Below, one piece after another: positions 46,540-57,989 of a stretch of 64,000 nt of DNA; position 1 is the first letter of the stretch, and every line of letters begins with the position of its first letter. The notes under the pieces are model-generated. The model did no database searches. It was not told where the DNA came from and worked only from the letters and a program-made list of their open reading frames with translations. Source of the DNA: Xanthostigma xanthostigma. Taxonomy: Eukaryota; Arthropoda; Insecta; Raphidioptera; Raphidiidae. Made by a program: the position numbers and the translations under genes. The DNA is taken from positions 8,378,501 to 8,442,500 of the forward strand of contig OY754470.1 of assembly GCA_963575645.1 (NCBI GenBank). The letters run 5' to 3'.

Positions 46540-46738
46540 TCATAAAGCCGTGCGATATGGGGCGCATTCGACCATAATACTAGAGTTACACTAGTTGTGT
46601 GTATGGGGCTACACTGAACTAAGGCTGCAGACGGGACGCGACATCGAGAGAAGGCGTCCGGGGGGCGGAGAGAGAGGCCGGGGCTGATGACGACGGCCCG
46701 ATAAAATGACGTGTGCGTGCGAGTGTCATAAAACACAA
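46540..46738 (+). promoter_or_regulatory. GC-rich block with possible first exon
   Basis: The block is rich in GC and CpG (GACGGGACGCGACATCGAG, GGGGGGCGGAGAGAGAGGC). It contains ATG 46705 with an in-frame stop 18 nt upstream and 11 codons running into donor CAAG|GTAAAG at 46738. It could be a plus-strand 5' exon. No downstream exon was found. The minus open frame 46263-46736 (157 codons, the longest here) overlaps it and shows no domain. Confidence 0.25.
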
Positions 46739-46948
46739 GGTAAAGACAACATAGTTACAGATATGATATATAACGCACAATGACACGTATCAGTTTAGTG
46801 CTCTCTTGTGATACGGACGATGTCGCGCATTATACGTTCACTGACGAAACGTCAAAATCAAAGTCACATCTAAACGTTACGATTTTACTTTTTTTTGCAT
46901 TTTTTTGAAGTGTGATGTTTCGAAAATAATCTTTGAAATAATATTTTT

Positions 46949-47339
46949 GAAGTAAAACTTCTTTACGCACGTTTGACTTGGGGAGTAAACTGGTGAATGA
47001 GATTTACGGAAACTGTGATATTTACGGAAACTGATCTGGCGAGGCGAACGGAAGTTGAGAGGGAGATATAAGTTAGTGAAGATAAAAAGAGGATGACAAA
47101 TACTTCACTGGCTAGTGGCGCCATCAGGTGGTCGAAAATATAAGCAGTACTAACAATAGAATGATACATATTTTACTTGCCAGTGGCGCTATCGGGTGAC
47201 AGAAAAAAGTAATATTTTATTCAATACATTAAATATTCTACGTTTAAAGTGAATAAAATTGTAAATTCATTTTAAAGTTCACATTTTGTGAATTTTCGGG
47301 TGAATAATAACAAATTATGGCAGGAAGAAGTTTTACTTC
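46949..47339. mobile_element. Non-autonomous element with GAAGTAAAACTTC ends, copy 1
   Basis: The ends are inverted: GAAGTAAAACTTCTT and its complement AAGAAGTTTTACTTC. The body repeats AGTGGCGCYATCRGGTG twice. A longer sister copy is at 57452-57989. No coding domain was seen. Confidence 0.75.
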
Positions 47340-47368
47340 AGTCGTGTGGTCTAAAGCACACTCTCTTT

Positions 47369-48881
47369 TTTTTTATTTTGTGGAGGTCAAGTTAAAACAT
47401 GACAAAAAAAACTCTGTGCAATCAATTTTATAAAATAAACTTAATTTTTATAAAAAACAGAATTATTAAAAATTCTCTGTTTTTTCACGCATCTGACTGC
47501 ATATCACCCCTTACGGGACGCGTCCGATTGAAATGAAATTTTGGGTATTTGTTGACCATGGTGAGACGAGATGGTTGACGCAAAGCTCCATAACATTCTC
47601 ATGGGGGTTTAAAGATTTCATCTTTTTTTTAGCCATTTATTCGTAGAGATTTTGTTTGAAAGGTGGAGGCGTGGTTCCTTGTGGGGTCTGGGGCGAAAAG
47701 GTGGTCGGTCCTGGGGACAAAAATGATCTTAATGCATTCTATCAGTTATTCTTCCAATTATTTTTTCGCTAAATATATTTTCAATGTACATTTTAAAACA
47801 CGCAAAGTTTTACAAGTATAGATATAGATAAATAAACAGAAAAAAAGTATGAAAACTGAAAATACGCTCTAGGAATCTTTCACAAAACGCGTTTAGGGAG
47901 TGTGTGAGAATGCCCGGATCGAATCCGAACCATCTATTTTCGCATTAGGCATTATGACAAAAATATATGTTAAGAATAATACATTTTTCAAAAATTTGGT
48001 TATAAGTATTCTGATTGAATATTCAAAATTATGAAATGTAAAGGAAATTGTCAATTTTAAGTATTAATGACAAACTAACATAAAATTATGTCCAAAATCA
48101 CGAAAAAGTCTCTTTAAAACGACACGTACTTCCACCATATATATACCCGTGCTCCCACCATCATATTGTTATTTTTATTTTAACGATATTTTTAATACAA
48201 ACTTCCCTTGTTTTTTGAGAATTCCATTTGTTATTAAATAATAATAATAATAATAATAATACTTTTTTTTTTTTAATTATTATTAACGTGCGCAGCAGCT
48301 TAGGCTATATGCACGAGTCTAATAATAATACTTCCTTACTAAAAAACCAATACAATGGATTAATGCGTCATGTTACATCGATTTAGACTACAATATGATG
48401 TCATTTTCCAAAAATTCTTCTATTGAGTAGATACACTGTTTTATTAATAGATTTTTTATTTGTTTTTTGTATTTTTCTATTTCCAAGCTTTTTGTTGTAT
48501 TCGGTAGTAATTAATTAGAACTTTATAACAAAACATTTAATAATAATTACTGTTTATTATTTTAATATCTCTAATATTCTCACCGTTTACGACATTTTTA
48601 TTCTAGAATGCGCACTATTTGTAAACAATAATCCTTCACTTTTTATCGAGAATAATTTTGAGCATAGCTACTCGACAAGAAATAAAAATAATTTTAAAAC
48701 GGTAGCATCTTTGCTAATTACTGTAATTCAGAGAGGTGTCCGCAACGCTATGATTCGGATACATAATAAAGTACCTGCACATATAAAGCTGGGGTTAACC
48801 TGAAAAAAATCTAAAAGAATTTTTATTTACGAAACCAAGTATGATTTAAAAAATGATCTTTGACAATGATATTATGACAAG
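47369..48881. other. AT-rich stretch with TAA microsatellite
   Basis: (TAA)n lies at about 48236-48261. 47490-47715 contains ACGGGACGCGTCCGATTGAA and GGTGGAGGCGTGG, a probable old repeat of unknown type. No gene is recognised. Confidence 0.45.
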
Positions 48882-48891
48882 CCTGACGCTA

Positions 48892-49110
48892 GACGTGTGT
48901 CGATCGATCATTTCTTGCGACCCGGGTCGATCGCGACCCACAGGTTAAGTGATCGTATCACAATGTTTCGATCGTTTGATCGATCAGCTTGTACCTATTA
49001 GACGTGTGTCGATCGAACATTTCCTGCGACCTAGGTCGATCGCAACCTACAGGTTAGGGGATAGTATCACAATGATTCGATCGTTCGATCGGCTGTCTGA
49101 GTACCTATTT
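48892..49110. repeat. 109-bp tandem duplication of a hAT end
   Basis: Two units start at 48892 and 49001, both with GACGTGTGTCGATCGA near the start and GTACCTATT at the end. They differ at several positions, so the duplication is not recent. The second unit recreates the terminal-repeat sequence inside the element. Confidence 0.9.
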
Positions 49111-49319
49111 CATTTCTATACGAGTTACCATTGACCTGTTGATGTAATTTTCTGCGCTAGCTTGTTTGTACGAAAGAAAAACTTACCATTGAACAGAACA
49201 ATGAGGCTTTTATTTAACTCGACTCAAATTACTTATATAAAATAGATAATGAGATACGATAAATTAACACCAAGTAGGTATTTTAAGATTAAATTAATGT
49301 TTATATCTATTTTATGACA

Positions 49320-49436
49320 CTATAGGTTATGATTAAGAAATAAAACTTGAGAATTTTTTTCGGGTTTTAAAGAACTTCTTTTTGCACTTATTGTCATTCC
49401 AGCTTTGGAAAAAAATCGTTCGCATGGTACAGATGC
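49320..49436 (-). pseudogene. hAT transposase C-terminal dimerisation remnant
   Basis: Thirty-eight codons and a TAG on the minus strand read ASVPCERFFSKAGMTISAKR, SSLKPEKNSQ and VLFLNHNL-stop. This is the closing segment of the hAT dimerisation domain (ERxFSxAG..RxxLxPE..LxFLxxN), one of the most conserved signatures of the superfamily. An in-frame TGA stands three codons upstream, so nothing more of the protein survives. Its position inside an element with matching hAT ends and an 8-bp duplication shows that the element arose by internal deletion of an autonomous hAT. It is distinct from the GSTYLCEQ-type hAT at 36973 and 44219. Confidence 0.88.
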
Positions 49437-49689
49437 ATTCATTCAAGTGATTGTTGTATGTTATTATGACTCACGAGTCACGACTCTACCATAGAAATTC
49501 ATCATTCAATCATTCGGTCACGCTCTGTCATCTATTCCCTGTGGCTCTTTGGTTGCTATTGAGCTGACGATCGACTCGAGACTGAACGATTGGATCTTGT
49601 GAGATTCAGTGATTCAATCACTCAGTCACGGGTGGTGATCGAATCAAAACGATTCGATCAATCGCGATCGACACACGTCTACCTGACGC

Positions 49690-50248
49690 TATCAATACGT
49701 GTGTACATGTACTATTAATAAAGTATATTTATTTATTTATTTATACCGATCTTAAATTATATCATAAATGTAGAAACAAACATTGCTGTAATTTTTTTTT
49801 TCATTTCAGTTTAACCAACTTCTTGGAAAATAACGTAACTCTCATAATATAGTTACTGTTTTGAACAGTAATTACAATAAAGAATAAGATCATTCATATT
49901 ATGTTTTTATTCGATCGTGGAAGTGAACAAACAATATCATGGTATTTCGGTTAAATCACTGGACTTATACGGAATAGATCAGTTCCAGCGTTTTATAGCT
50001 TTTTCTGTTGTATGCACGTCCTAGGAGAAAAGCGCAGAATTGGTGTTCGGAATTATTGGTATGGTTCAGTTAGCCTCTATATAATATTAATATTTCAACA
50101 AAATATAATCAATTACTTCGACAATAAATAAATTATTAAGTTATTAATTCGAGAAGCGTGAACTATTATTTAATTGATTAATGTTGACTTTATAATATGA
50201 CTTTAAATATTCATTTAAAGTTGAGTCAGAAATCGAGTCAGAAATCAA
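49690..50248. other. AT-rich stretch, nothing recognised
   Basis: No domain or bounded repeat was seen. Confidence 0.45.
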
Positions 50249-50376
50249 TAAATAAAATTATCGACCAATTTTTCAGACAAATATTATATGTTTTGTTAAT
50301 ATATATTTGTCTGAAAAATTGGTCGATAATTTTATTTATTGGAGAGTTCTAATCAGACGTTAATAAAAAGATTTGA
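50249..50376. repeat. Foldback family A, short copy
   Basis: Inverted ends AATAAATAAAATTATCGACC and complement are separated by only a few bases, followed by the tail TTCTAATCAGACGTTAAT. The central CTGAAGA core has been deleted. Confidence 0.8.
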
Positions 50377-51001
50377 ATGTCTGATTTCTTTATAGTCTTT
50401 TTGAGACTTTAAATATATTAAAGAAAGAACGTACTTATGCAAATTATCTGTTTAATTTGGGTGGAATCGCAAGTTCTTAACATACATACTGTTTTATAAA
50501 AATATATAAGTATATAAACCAAACATTTTATTATTATAATAAAATACTGCAGTTGATCTTAGAGATACTAAAAGTTATAGTATATAAGGTACATATAATG
50601 TACAATGATTATTATATACCCTATAAGGTGAGGATAAATGATATATAAAATAAACACATAACAAAATAAATTACAACCTGCAATTAAGCTTGCCAAACGT
50701 ATGATATTTATTGGATAATATAAAATATAATTTGTTCATATAATATTAAATCATAGTTAGCTGGTACGTTTAAACATTTTTTTATCACTTTACGAACATA
50801 AATATTTGCATGTATAAGAATAAAACTTAGCAAAGGTTACAATATTAAAATGCAAAAAAGCAATGTGTTTATTTTACTAGTTCATACCCGCTATTTTGCT
50901 CACGCCAATGTCGGTTTTAACAGAAACATGATCTTATTGTAGCGAAAAATTCAACTTTTTATTTTTTTAGAGTATAATATATCTACTTAAGAATAGTATA
51001 A
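50377..51001. other. AT-rich stretch, nothing recognised
   Basis: No domain or bounded repeat was seen. Confidence 0.5.
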
Positions 51002-51438
51002 TACACCACAAGGGGCGAAAGTGTGATATCTTGCCCTGCGCTTCATGATGCCCTCGGCTTCGTCTTAGGCGCGCAGAGCAAGATTATCACACCTTCGGCC
51101 AGTGTGGTGTATACTATTTTTCTTCATAGCTCGGTCGTAAGCACGCTTATTAAATTAATTAATTACATAAAAACACAGATAAATTCCAAGCAAGCTTTGA
51201 ATTTATACGTAAATACACAAATTACAGCTGTTCGCGATAATCAGCTAAAATGCAATAGGGTTGCTATGGAAACGACATCTAAAACAGTTGATTGGTTGTT
51301 TTTGCTTTACGACCGCCCGAACGTACGAACTTTCCGCTGTTGGGCGTGTAATCCCACCAAGGAGTAAAAGTTAGACTTACTGCCTTACAATTAGAGCCGA
51401 AAGTATAGGCACTTTCGATCGAGGTATGAAGAAAAATA
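51002..51438. mobile_element. Composite MITE, copy 2
   Basis: 51002-51112 is a palindrome (CACCACAAGGGGCGAAAGTG against CACACCTTCGGCCAGTGTGG). 51113-51438 has inverted ends (ATTTTTCTTCATAGCTCGGT and, reversed, ATTTTTCTTCATACCTCGAT). The reverse arrangement occurs at 28922-29250. The open frame 51023-51367 reads through both modules and is not a gene. Confidence 0.75.
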
Positions 51439-51439
51439 T

Positions 51440-52330
51440 TTATATGAATAATTTGAAATATTATTAATATATAAGTCAATGTCTTTAAAATGCAATAATT
51501 TCGTTTTGTTCACAAATAGGTAGCGTAAGGCATTAAAGGGTGAAGTTTGGCTCCCAGTCAAAACCGATCCAGTCGTTCTTGAGTGATTTGTTATGACAAT
51601 CAGGATGACAATGTTTGAGCAAACTGTACAAAAAATTGGTCTAGTTCTGATGTAAAATTTATGAAGGTAGTACAGTTAGAAGAAGAGGCAAGGGAGATTT
51701 AACTTTATATCTTGTATAGAAGGAATACGAAGGTACAGACACAGAGGTATATGAAAATACATAGAAACCGCAGAAGGTACACTAGAAAGAGATATAACTG
51801 AGAAGAAACTATTGAGGTGACGGAGCATGTTGTGGACACATTAATATTTTTTTTCAATGACAACATGTGCAATTCAGATAAGGATCTAGCCTCAACAAGT
51901 CTAACTGACTGTCAAAATTAGTGGCGCAGATAGGTTTTTACTCTGGAAGGGTGGAGACCATTTTGAAAATCAATTCAATATAAATAATAGTACCTGTATT
52001 GATCTGGTTGACAAAAATGATAATATTATAATGTGTTGAAAAGTCAAATAAAGTTTTAAAATTGAAAAAAAAACTGACTTCTAGTTCAATAATGGTGGAT
52101 TTTGCTTTATAAATCTATTTTTGATAAATAAGATATTTTTTATCAACAATAGATTATCTATATTATAAAAAATAGGTATGTAAAAATGTCTTAAAACAAT
52201 TAAGGAATAAATTTATTATCAAATACTTCAATATCCAATCGTATAAAATACACTGAACAACACAACTAAAATTTGAAATGTGAACCTAACAGATAAAACT
52301 GATGGACATGGTGGACTAATTCGATTTTTG
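51440..52330. other. Intergenic stretch, nothing recognised
   Basis: No domain or bounded repeat was seen. Confidence 0.45.
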
Positions 52331-52331
52331 A

Positions 52332-52605
52332 AGTGAAAACTTCTTTAGCGGCGTTGTACACTTTTTTTGTAATGGGTCAAAAAATGTTAAACTCGCGTCA
52401 GGAAAAGTAAGAACTGGGTGAGACTCTCTAAGTGATAGTAATTGCCAGATACTTTTTATACAACGTTAGACATCTAGCGTTGAAATATCGTACATAAAAA
52501 TGCAATTTATGATACAAACCATTTTATTTTTTATACAACGTTAGACATCTAGCGTTGAAATATCGTACATAAAAATGCAATCTATGATACAAACCATTGT
52601 ATTTA
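52332..52605. repeat. Repeat fragment with a 75-bp tandem duplication
   Basis: It begins GAAGTGAAAACTTCTTTAGC. From about 52453 two 75-bp units follow (TTTTTATACAACGTTAGACA..ATGCAAT..TGATACAAACCATT), near-identical, so the duplication is recent. Confidence 0.8.
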
Positions 52606-53428
52606 CAAGTGTTGCCAATAAATAAACAATGCTTCTAAATGCAAAAAATTAAGACGTTAATATTCAAGTTTTCAATTCTGCCGGCACTCCCGGAGTGCAA
52701 CCCGTCTTTTTTTATTTTTTTTTATACTTTTGTCAATATCTCGAATACGGCTCAACACTACGTCCGCTTTACATTTTTTTTTGCATGTCTGACAGACTTC
52801 ATTCTGATCATTTTAGCCATTTGGAGAGAGATTTGCAAAAAAAAATACAAAGGAGACGATGATTATTGTAAATAATTATTAGTTTTCTTTAAACTGTATA
52901 AACTGCAAGCAGCATTGCGCCGTATTCGAGATTGAGTTAGCCTGCCATCGAATTGTTACATTCACTAAATTTTAATAGTGTAGAGACAGCTCCTTTGTAT
53001 GCAATTTTACAAGGTCTCAAAATTTTTATTCAAAGTTCGAAAAGTACTTCAAACCGACAACAGCACCTTCTGCCCACCTAGATATACGAAATAGCATGTA
53101 GATATAGAATAGAGTATGGAAGTATATATAGAATATAACACCACAACAACATCGCCACAGGAATATCAGTATTCCCGATGTGTCCGAACATTTGCAATTT
53201 GATTTGATCGCGGCAGAAGGTCCCTCTGCGCTGGACTTCTTCAACCGCCATACACACAAACAACCCTCAGAGTAGGTACCCTCGCGCCCTCTACCCCGAT
53301 AACACCCGAAACACTACGCCGCCGCACCTGTATATCCTTGTCAGTCTAACATGGCCTGCGCAAACTAAAGGCCGCTGCCTTAATAAAAGCAGCAAATTGT
53401 TCATAAAACGCTTTAAAAATTTGTAAAC
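52606..53428. other. Intergenic stretch, nothing recognised
   Basis: Two overlapping minus frames (53026-53259, 53078-53263) lie in moderately GC-rich DNA. The second starts MFVCMAVEEVQRRGTF and ends in a hydrophobic stretch; I do not recognise either and do not call them genes. Confidence 0.35.
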
Positions 53429-53441
53429 AACTATGTAGCAA

Positions 53442-53793
53442 GTGTGTAGGCTTTTAATCTTCTTGGTTTCCGGGCTTGTATGCCGTGGTCCATTGGTATT
53501 ACTACCTAACGTTTCGTCTACAACTGCGCTAGATTATACCAATCACAGAAGAGCATTCTACGACCGAGTAGAGAACAAAAACGCCCAATCACAGAAGAGC
53601 ATACTACGACCGAGTAGAAAACACGAGCACGCTGACCATAAAGGACGGAAGTACCACATTTGTCGACACACTTACCTGTGAGCAGCCTAGAAGGACACTT
53701 CGCCCGCTACCACATCGCCTTTGATAACCGCAATTGTAGACGAAATGTACCAATAGACCACGGCATACAAGTCCGGAAACCAAGAAGATTTGG
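53442..53793. mobile_element. Inverted-repeat retroelement-like insertion, possibly Penelope-like
   Basis: The inverted ends start AATCTTCTTGGTTTCCGG and CTTGTATGCCGTGGTC and continue to TTTCGTCTACAA. A 12-bp exact direct repeat AACTATGTAGCA flanks it (53429-53440, 53794-53805). That duplication length suits a retroelement better than a DNA transposon. Inside, AATCACAGAAGAGCAT..CTACGACCGAGTAGA is tandemly repeated. The minus strand of the left arm contains GACGAAACGTTAGGTA, again the GAAACGTTA motif. Confidence 0.6.
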
Positions 53794-53805
53794 AACTATG
53801 TAGCA

Positions 53806-54377
53806 GTATATTTATCTAGATTGTAATGCAATATTCTATATACAAGCTGTGATACTACGTTAAAACGAGCAACCAGCAAGTTTTAAGTCACACGAATCAC
53901 CATAGCATTACGTTCGAGATAAATACCATATTTTTTGTACGTATCTTCTATATAAAAAAAAAACTGATTTTCACTTCATAATAAGCATATACTTATTTAT
54001 AGATCTCATAGTTGAGTGTTCGGCCATATTGGAATCTATTCGGATTGTTTACAGATTACGCCAACTTTGTATCTGTTGTCTACAAACAGAGAAATTATTA
54101 TTAAATATAGGTTAAATCTCATTTCTTTTGTTTTACTTTACGTACTAGTGCAGAATTTAGTTACAAGGTGAAATATAGTTTACAGTGCGATATTTAGTTA
54201 TTAGAAAATTTCGTTAGTATAGGGATTTCCATTGAATTCACAAATATGTTCCATGTTTAGATTTTATGCTTTTTTTTAGAAATAGAAAAACAGTCGAAAA
54301 CTTAGTAATGTTGGAAGGTGTCACCCTGTATAAAATAATAATGTCATATTCGGATTCAGCGCACCTGAAAACATATT
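53806..54377. other. AT-rich stretch, nothing recognised
   Basis: No domain or bounded repeat was seen. Confidence 0.5.
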
Positions 54378-54600
54378 CCTAGAATAAATAAAATTATTAT
54401 AAATAATAATAATAAAATTATTATATTAACAAAAAATATAATAAATACATAAACGTTTCGATCCGGATTTGGATCTTCTTCAAAACTGATCTAAAAATAT
54501 AAAAAATAATTAATATTTAATTTCTAATTCGTTTTTTATAAAATTCTTTCAAAATTATTAATTAGTAGCAAAATATTGAAAAAATAAATTCCTGGAGCTT
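54378..54600. repeat. Foldback family A, half copy
   Basis: Only the left arm is present: GAATAAATAAAATTATTATA, AAACGTTTCGATCCGGATTT, ending TCAAAATTATTAATTAGTAG. The minus-strand core at 54455-54483 starts TTGAAGA instead of CTGAAGA. Confidence 0.75.
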
Positions 54601-54850
54601 AGGATTTTTTAAGTTTGTGAATTCAATGGATATCCCTACATCTAAAATCTCGCTAAACATATCTGTAGCTAAAAATCTATTGGTCTATAGGCTAAGCGCA
54701 CATAGACACTTTTTCTTAGTGACCTTTAAACTATAAAATAAAACCATTTTCAATTTAACCGAGAACGAAATCCCATAAAGTTTGTGCGGGGTTCTTTAGT
54801 TTCGCTTAAATTTATGTTTCGCATTTGCCAGACGTTCCACGACGGCTTAT

Positions 54851-55513
54851 TTTTGACGTGATAACGTCTTATAAATTGATGAATCACCAATCATATAAAT
54901 TGATAAAACACCGGCTGCATGCACGAAAAAGTGTAACGTTCCTAACGCGTAACGTTCCTAACGTTCGTAACGAGTAACGTTCCGCCTGACTCTGTGCGTG
55001 CTTTTTGCTAATTTCTCGCTCAATTTAAATCAGATCGGTTTGAAACCAGTCTTAAACGAAAGAGGAGAACATTTTACATAGATTTCGTATAACAGAATTT
55101 GCCTAAACAGTTTTTTTATACAAATTTATATAAAAAAATAGCTGTATAAATGCAATGTTGTCTAATGCATGGCGCGACGCGGTCGGTCGTCTTTGTTTGC
55201 CGTACATGGAAATTAGAAAATAACGTATGTCTTGTCTTAACATGAAAACGGCTGCATTTCTAATGTTTAATTCAATTTTTTGACATTAGTATTTTGTGAA
55301 ATGCAACGCCTTCTAAGTTAAGTATTGGAATAACTAATTATTATTAGAACATAATACTTTGACAGTTGCAAACGTCACTTTTGACATTTCTTATCAGTCC
55401 GACACCAAGGATAAGCGGATTGAAACCAAATTTTGGGAGGTTTAGGTTATGTATTACGGAATACGTTATCACGTAAAACTATCGTCCGTAAACCGACTTT
55501 ACAGACAAGCAAT
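54851..55513 (+). repeat. Second long copy of the AACGTTCC element
   Basis: Ends as in 29411-30055 (TTTTGACGTGATAACGTC and ATACGTTATCACGTAAAAC). The AACGTTCC array is shorter here and interleaved with ACGCGT. The interior between the array and the right end differs from the other copy. Confidence 0.75.
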
Positions 55514-55938
55514 TTTTTTCAAATTTCGATATACACAATCAAAGCACAAAACGTTGTTTTCCATGACTAGAGTAACGTTTCTTTCAGCTTTTCTCTATGA
55601 CTGTATATATATGTATGTAGATACACTGACCGTCTGTTTCGGTGGTGTGGGTTCGAAGATGTGGGCCGCGAAACGTGTTAGTCAAAGGGAAATGTTCGCC
55701 CAGGACACTATAACTATTGAAAATGGACTGAAAGCGAAGGTATATGATTTTCAGATAAACTACAATGAAATAAACATTTAAAGGTATTTTCTTGGCCATA
55801 GGCCGACGTCAAGTCAACATTTATTATTACTAGTTTTTTTATGAATTGCAGAGATATTCAATTCGAAAGAAAAATTCTAATATAATTTTTTAATTGTAAA
55901 TTGTAAAGTTAAAAAATTAATGATTAAGTAATGATTGT
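55514..55938. other. Flanking stretch, nothing recognised
   Basis: The open frame at 55449-55781 begins inside the repeat above and runs into unique DNA; no domain is visible. Confidence 0.4.
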
Positions 55939-56387
55939 AATTAGGCTTTTGAAACAAAAATAATTATCGATTTTTTTATTGTATTTTAAAACTTTATTAT
56001 AAATAATATTGATAATCGATGCGAAAAACTTTCAAAAAACTTTTTTTAAATTAATTATAAGCAATTTAAAATTGATAAAATATTAAAAAAAATCACGTGA
56101 CTGCAAACGCACTAAAATTGTTTTTGACAGTTGTGACGTCATAATGGTAAAATGTATATACGCAGTATACTATCAATGGCTTCTACATGTGTATTGACTA
56201 AAACATTATGACGTCACATTATGTTCGGGAAATGTCGGCGCGTTCTCGGAACTGGGTACAAATATTTATTTTTAATTTGATATAACTTTTGAATTATAAC
56301 GAAAATAAAAAAAAATAGTTTTGTTATAAAACTTATATACGATCTTTCCATTTATGACAAAAAAAAATTTCATTCAAAAGCCCAATT
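55939..56387. mobile_element. Non-autonomous DNA element, internally deleted copy
   Basis: It matches 21964-22721 end to end but lacks about 309 bp. The break falls where both sides share AAC (GACTAAAAC joined to ATTATGACGTCAC), implying repair by short homology. Confidence 0.8.
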
Positions 56388-56939
56388 GTATATAATGACT
56401 CGTGTGACTGTTGAAACTCGCTGGTCCTCGTTTTAAACATATAATGTCACAGCTCGTCGAAATATAAACCATTACGGTATACGATCGACTGTTACAAAAT
56501 TGGTTGGAAATTTTATTTTTAATAATTAGACAGGCGACAGGAACATTTTATGGGGGAAAAACGATTGGGAAATGTTCGTTTCGACAACAACAGATGTCTG
56601 CACGTATGAATAGTAACAGATGTAGTAGAAATTCATCCTTTAGTACCTATCTAATGTAATTTATAACTATAAACGGGAAATGCACTATTTACTCACATAT
56701 CGTTTTACCTAGCCTTTACTGTCACACGTTTATGCAATGTTTTCGAACACTGTTGAATGCGCTGTGGATTTTATTTATTACGTAACATGAAAATTGTCGT
56801 TTCTATAGTTGGCCATAGCAGCGATATATTTTCAAATGAAAAATATAAAATACAATTAACTAGTTCTATTCTGAACGCATTTCTGTTGAAAAAAAATTAA
56901 ATTTCGTTAATTTAATAATAAAAAAAAACAATCATATAC
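56388..56939. other. AT-rich stretch, nothing recognised
   Basis: No domain or bounded repeat was seen. Confidence 0.5.
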
Positions 56940-57424
56940 AGATTGTATCAAATCAAAACAGTCCATAGAACATTCTGTGTGTAAGACAGAGACGATATTA
57001 TATAAAGCACTAAAGCAGTAAGTAAGAATGAGATAAATGATCGCTAATAGTTACTGTGGTTATACAATCTGATAGTATCGTCTTTGTTTTCTACAGTAAA
57101 AATCACAATTTTATCAAATGTCGGTATTCACTAGTGGAATTATTGATAAAATGGCTATTTATACTGTTCGGGAAAAAATCCAAATAATTAAATGGTTTTA
57201 TGGTGGTAATTCAACCGCCAACATAATAAATTTATTTGTAGTTGTTTTAATTGATAAATTGGTAAAAAGATTTACAGTGTACGTATAATTATTTATTTAC
57301 GTAACCACAGTAACTATATTAGCGATCATTTATCTCATTCTTACTTACTGCTTTAGATCTTTATATATCATCTCTGTCTTACACATAGAATGTCCTATGG
57401 ACCGTTTTGATTTGATACAATCTG
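56940..57424 (+). mobile_element. Tc1/mariner-type MITE with HTH-like frame
   Basis: Terminal inverted repeats of about 125 bp start CAGATTGTATCAAATCAAAA and, reversed, CAGATTGTATCAAATCAAAA. Each side is bounded by TA (56938-56939, 57425-57426), the duplicated target of Tc1/mariner. The spacer of about 235 bp contains a 56-codon frame (57118-57288). Confidence 0.85.
57118..57288 (+). pseudogene. Short transposase-like N-terminal HTH frame
   Basis: From ATG 57118 the 56-codon frame includes MAIYTVREKIQIIKWFYGGN followed by STANIINLFVVV and ends in a basic tail. The pattern M-x-x-(T/S)-x-x-E-K-(V/I)-x-I-I-(K/R)-W-x-Y-x-G-N-S resembles the N-terminal helix-turn-helix (DUF4817-like) found in many insect transposon proteins. 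It sits between the inverted repeats of a mariner-type element, the expected place. No catalytic DDE domain follows, so it is a remnant. An alternative is a chance frame, but the match and setting make that less likely. Confidence 0.5.
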
Positions 57425-57451
57425 TATAGTAGGGTGATTGATAATATTTTT

Positions 57452-57989
57452 GAAGTAAAACTTCTTTACGCACGCTTGACTTGGGGAGTAAGCTGGTGAA
57501 TGCCTGACGAGAGATTTACGGAAGTGTGATCGGGCGAGGCGACCGGAAGTTGAGAGTTAGTGAAGATAGAAAGAGGATGATAAATACTTCACTGGCTAGT
57601 GGCACCATCAAGTGGCCGATATTATAAGCAGTACTAACAATAGAATGACACATACTTTACTTGCCAGTGGCGCTATCGGGTGACAGAAAAAAGTTTTGTA
57701 AATCTACTTTAAATAATATTTCATGAAGATTTACGCTTAAAATCCAACGAGAGATAAGTAATTGCAATGTATTACTTTTGTTTTCATTATCTTTATGTTT
57801 ATATTTCTTTCTTCTTACATCAGACTGTTCATTTCGTTCTTGAACAAGTTTATAAATTTATATTTTGTTCAATAGTACATTAAAAATCTACGTTTAAAGT
57901 GAATAAAATTGTAAATTCATTTTAAAGTTCATATTTTGTAAATTTTCGGGTGAATAATAACAATTTATGGTAGGAAGAAGTTTTACTTC
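57452..57989. mobile_element. Non-autonomous element with GAAGTAAAACTTC ends, copy 2
   Basis: It is homologous to 46949-47339 throughout but carries about 190 extra bp at roughly 57693-57885, either an insertion here or a deletion in the other copy. The ends GAAGTAAAACTTCTT/AAGAAGTTTTACTTC are intact. Confidence 0.75.

Larger units (their letters stand above)
48890..49681 (-). mobile_element. hAT element retaining its transposase tail
   Basis: The terminal repeats TAGACGTGTGTCGATCG and, reversed, TAGACGTGTGTCGATCGCG match, with exact 8-bp duplications CCTGACGC (48882-48889, 49682-49689). Dense GATCGA/CGATCG motifs near both ends look like transposase-binding sites. The left end is tandemly duplicated (109-bp period). 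It carries the C-terminal codons of a hAT transposase on the minus strand. Confidence 0.92.

Noticed and set aside
46263-46736. Longest open frame (157 codons, minus)
   Set aside because: No recognisable domain, overlaps a GC-rich block where stops are rarer, and unusual residue mix. Treated as chance.
53078-53263. Small membrane-protein frame on the minus strand
   Set aside because: Hydrophobic C-terminus comes from AT-rich codons; no homologue pattern or splice context.
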